Position numbers and translations under genes: made by a program. This document shows positions 30,875 through 32,850 of a DNA stretch of 32,850 nucleotides, piece after piece (position 1 is the first letter of the stretch; the number at the start of each line of letters is the position of its first letter). Below the pieces are notes generated by a model. It was given only the letters and a program-made list of their open reading frames with translations. It did no database searches and had not been told where the DNA came from. The stretch spans positions 1 to 32,850 of the forward strand of contig JAVBLX010000147.1 of assembly GCA_031553075.1 (NCBI GenBank), in the 5' to 3' direction. The DNA is from DIGJ01 sp031553075 (GTDB taxonomy: Bacteria; Bacillota; Clostridia; Lachnospirales; Lachnospiraceae).

Positions 30875-30955
30875 GCCAGATAGGAAAAATGTAACTGTGT
30901 TGGAGAACAAAGACGCTTGGAATAGGGGTGCTGGGAGCATAGAAGGGAGATGAAA

Positions 30956-32434
30956 ATGGGAAAACTTAAGAATCAGTTAGAAGAATATATCCAAGGTGGT
31001 TATTACCCGTTTCATATGCCAGGACACAAGAGAAATACTGATTTGATGAAAATGGACAATCCATATGCTCTAGATATTACAGAGATTGATGGATTTGACA
31101 ATCTCCACAGGCCAGAGGAATTATTAAAGGAATTACAGGAGCGGGCAGCAGCTCTTTATGGGGCCAGAGAGAGCTTTCTGCTTGTTAATGGAAGTACTGC
31201 GGGGATTTTGATTGGGATGGCATCGGCAGCCTTTTATGGAGATGAAGTGATTGTAGCAAGAAACTGTCATCGATCGGTTTATCATGGAATTATGGTAAAT
31301 CAACTTCGGCCTGTGTATATCTATCCACAATATTTGGAAAAAATGGGGATAAGTGGACCTGTAACCGCTGAAAATGTGGACAAGACACTTGTAGAACATC
31401 CAAAAGCAAAGTTGGTAGTAATTACTTCCCCTACCTATGAAGGAATTGTCTCAGATGTGAAAGCCATTGCTCAGGTGGTACATAAAAGAGGCGGTATATT
31501 AATGGTGGACGAAGCACACGGTGCGCATTTTGGATTTCACGTAGGATTTCCGGAGAATAGTATTGAAAAGGGTGCAGATATTGTGGTACACAGTCTTCAT
31601 AAAACTTTGCCGGCATTCACCCAGACGGGGCTACTTCACGTGAATCCAGAGCGGGTTTCTCTGAAGCGGGTAAAGGATTATTTTAGTGTGTACCAAACTT
31701 CCAGTCCTTCGTATCTATTGATGGCAGGAATTGAAAATTGCCTGGATTTGTTGGAAGAATCAAAGGAGCTTTTTGATAATTGGGATACAGAGCTTACCAG
31801 GTTTTATAAACGTGCAGAAGGCTTGAAGCTGATTCGGGTTCTGCAAGTGGAAAAGAATAGAAAGGATCCCTCCAAGCTGGTGATATCCGTTAAAAAAACC
31901 AGTATGACAGGTGCGCAGCTTTATGATATACTACGAGATAGATATCGCCTTCAGATGGAGGCGGAGCATATAGATTATGTAATCGCCATGACTGGCCTGG
32001 GAGATCGGGAAGCAGGATATGAGCGTCTAATTCTAGCTTTAGAGGAGCTGGATGAAGAACTCTTCCAACAATCCAAGGCTCAAGGGAGACTCTTTGAAAA
32101 TGAGCTGAAATGTTGTGAGGAGCAGGATAAGGACTATATGTTTAGGAAAGGTCAGCAAAAGGTTGGATACCTGCCAGTTTTTGAGATGGCTCTAACACCC
32201 TATGAGGCTGGGAGGATGTGTGGAAAGCCAATACATCTTATGGCAGCAGATGGATTGATCTCTTTGGAATATGCTTTTTTATATCCGCCAGGGATTCCTA
32301 TTATTGTCCCGGGAGAACGGATTACGCAGGAGCTTTATGAGACTATTTTTTTATATAAAAGCAGTGGACTCGTAATTAAGGGATTGGAAGATGAAGATGC
32401 AGACAGTATTGTGGCAGTTGCATATGACTCCTGA
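30956..32434 (+). CDS. Orn/Lys/Arg decarboxylase family PLP enzyme
   Basis: The ATG at 30956 has GGGAG 7 bp upstream; the ATG at 30950 is too close. The 492-residue PLP enzyme has HMPGHK (20-25), the Gly/Ser-rich cofactor loop NGSTAGI, DEAHGAHFG (185-193) with the Asp that contacts the pyridine N, and SLHK with the PLP Lys at about 216. The length matches the short Firmicutes SpeA/YaaO-type members, which lack the N-terminal wing of the large enzymes. It may decarboxylate arginine, lysine or ornithine; substrate cannot be told. It is a housekeeping gene outside the secretion locus. Confidence 0.93.
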   Translation: MGKLKNQLEEYIQGGYYPFHMPGHKRNTDLMKMDNPYALDITEIDGFDNLHRPEELLKELQERAAALYGARESFLLVNGSTAGILIGMASAAFYGDEVIVARNCHRSVYHGIMVNQLRPVYIYPQYLEKMGISGPVTAENVDKTLVEHPKAKLVVITSPTYEGIVSDVKAIAQVVHKRGGILMVDEAHGAHFGFHVGFPENSIEKGADIVVHSLHKTLPAFTQTGLLHVNPERVSLKRVKDYFSVYQTSSPSYLLMAGIENCLDLLEESKELFDNWDTELTRFYKRAEGLKLIRVLQVEKNRKDPSKLVISVKKTSMTGAQLYDILRDRYRLQMEAEHIDYVIAMTGLGDREAGYERLILALEELDEELFQQSKAQGRLFENELKCCEEQDKDYMFRKGQQKVGYLPVFEMALTPYEAGRMCGKPIHLMAADGLISLEYAFLYPPGIPIIVPGERITQELYETIFLYKSSGLVIKGLEDEDADSIVAVAYDS

Positions 32435-32445
32435 TTTCTTGTGCG

Positions 32446-32503
32446 TCATTATTGGTCTATTTTTCCGAGAGCACAATGCAAAGAGCCTCAGTTTAGACTG
32501 CTA
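32446..32503. repeat. Degenerate half of palindromic element, family 1
   Basis: ATTGGTCTATTTTTCCGAGA and GCAAAGAGCCTCAG follow the left arm of family 1 with many changes. It is a remnant, with no second arm. Confidence 0.5.
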
Positions 32504-32550
32504 TTATATCTTAAATACGGTATAACAATATGTTTATAAAATCAGTTATA

Positions 32551-32713
32551 CTAGTGTGCTGTATCATTCATCTTTAGCTAAACAGTGCTGAATATTTTGT
32601 CAGCTGCAAGGCGGAAGATGGAGGCGTAGTGGGCTACGCTGACTGATGACAACGCAGCAGATGGCAAAATAGGCAGTGCTGTTTAGCTAATTATGAATGA
32701 TACAGTACACTAG
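32551..32713. repeat. 163-bp palindromic element, family 3
   Basis: It starts CTAGTGTGCTGTATCATTCA and ends ATGAATGATACAGTACACTAG-like (to 32713). The arms pair along the length, and the centre has GTAGTGGGCTACGC. Ends (CTAGTG) and core are shared with family 1, although the arms differ, so a common mobilising enzyme is plausible. Confidence 0.7.
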
Positions 32714-32850
32714 TACATCGAAGAATAAATAATTGATACCTTCGCTGGTCTGATTTCTCGAGAGCACAAACGAAAAAGCCTCAGCGTAGCCCGCTACGCC
32801 TACGTTTTTTCATTTGCACTCTCGAAAAATCATCCTCAGCGAATCTATCA
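32710..32850. repeat. Palindromic element, family 1, cut by window end
   Basis: CTAG at 32710 is shared with the end of the element before it. The sequence then aligns, base for base over the first 39 positions in length, with 1272-1310 before the conserved GCTGGTCTGATTTCTCGAGA. It reaches the last base of the window. Confidence 0.7.

Overview
The window is probably from a Firmicute of class Clostridia, most like Lachnospiraceae. This rests on moderate GC, strong AGGAGG-type ribosome binding sites, PrsA/SurA-like and PPC surface proteins, a Firmicutes-style EssC, and many intergenic palindromic elements. I have no 16S or core marker here, so the taxon is an inference.

Layout. 1-922: the 3' end of a polymorphic toxin gene with a candidate immunity gene. 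923-1698: a non-coding stretch with a frameshifted small minus-strand gene, a second broken copy of it, a 165-bp palindromic element and a large hairpin. 1699-9863: an operon for a Tad-like (type II/IV pilus-like) machine. It encodes a degenerate M23 protein, a membrane protein, a CpaB/SAF-like protein, two MinD/ParA-like proteins without a normal P-loop, a membrane-anchored CpaF/TadA-like ATPase and one polypeptide that fuses TadB- and TadC-like halves. 9972-12956: five short single-TM proteins that look like pseudopilins. 13042-17277: secreted or surface-anchored proteins (PPC/Ig-like domains and a SurA-N-like chaperone). 17312-25113: PP2C phosphatase, an FHA protein with a DUF6382-like N-terminus, a CpaE-like ATPase, a YukD-like ubiquitin fold and a 1508-residue EssC/YukBA ATPase. 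25255-29593: WXG100 protein EsxA, more WXG100-like or helical small proteins, an EsaE/EspG-like chaperone candidate, and a second toxin plus immunity gene. 29594-32850: toxin-immunity leftovers, more palindromic elements and an Orn/Lys/Arg decarboxylase.

How it may work together. The core of a type VIIb secretion system (EssC, YukD, WXG100 proteins, effector toxin) is in one block with a Tad-like motor, platform and pseudopilin set, and I find no EsaA, EssA or EssB. My central inference is that the locus encodes a hybrid export machine in which Tad-like parts replace the usual T7SSb envelope proteins. The cluster has a repeated promoter-like motif in front of two of its operons. It also has a duplicated RNA leader, with a covarying base pair, in front of the FHA gene and the yukD-like gene. 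Near-identical pre-toxin segments lie on both sides of the secretion locus, which fits effector cassette exchange.
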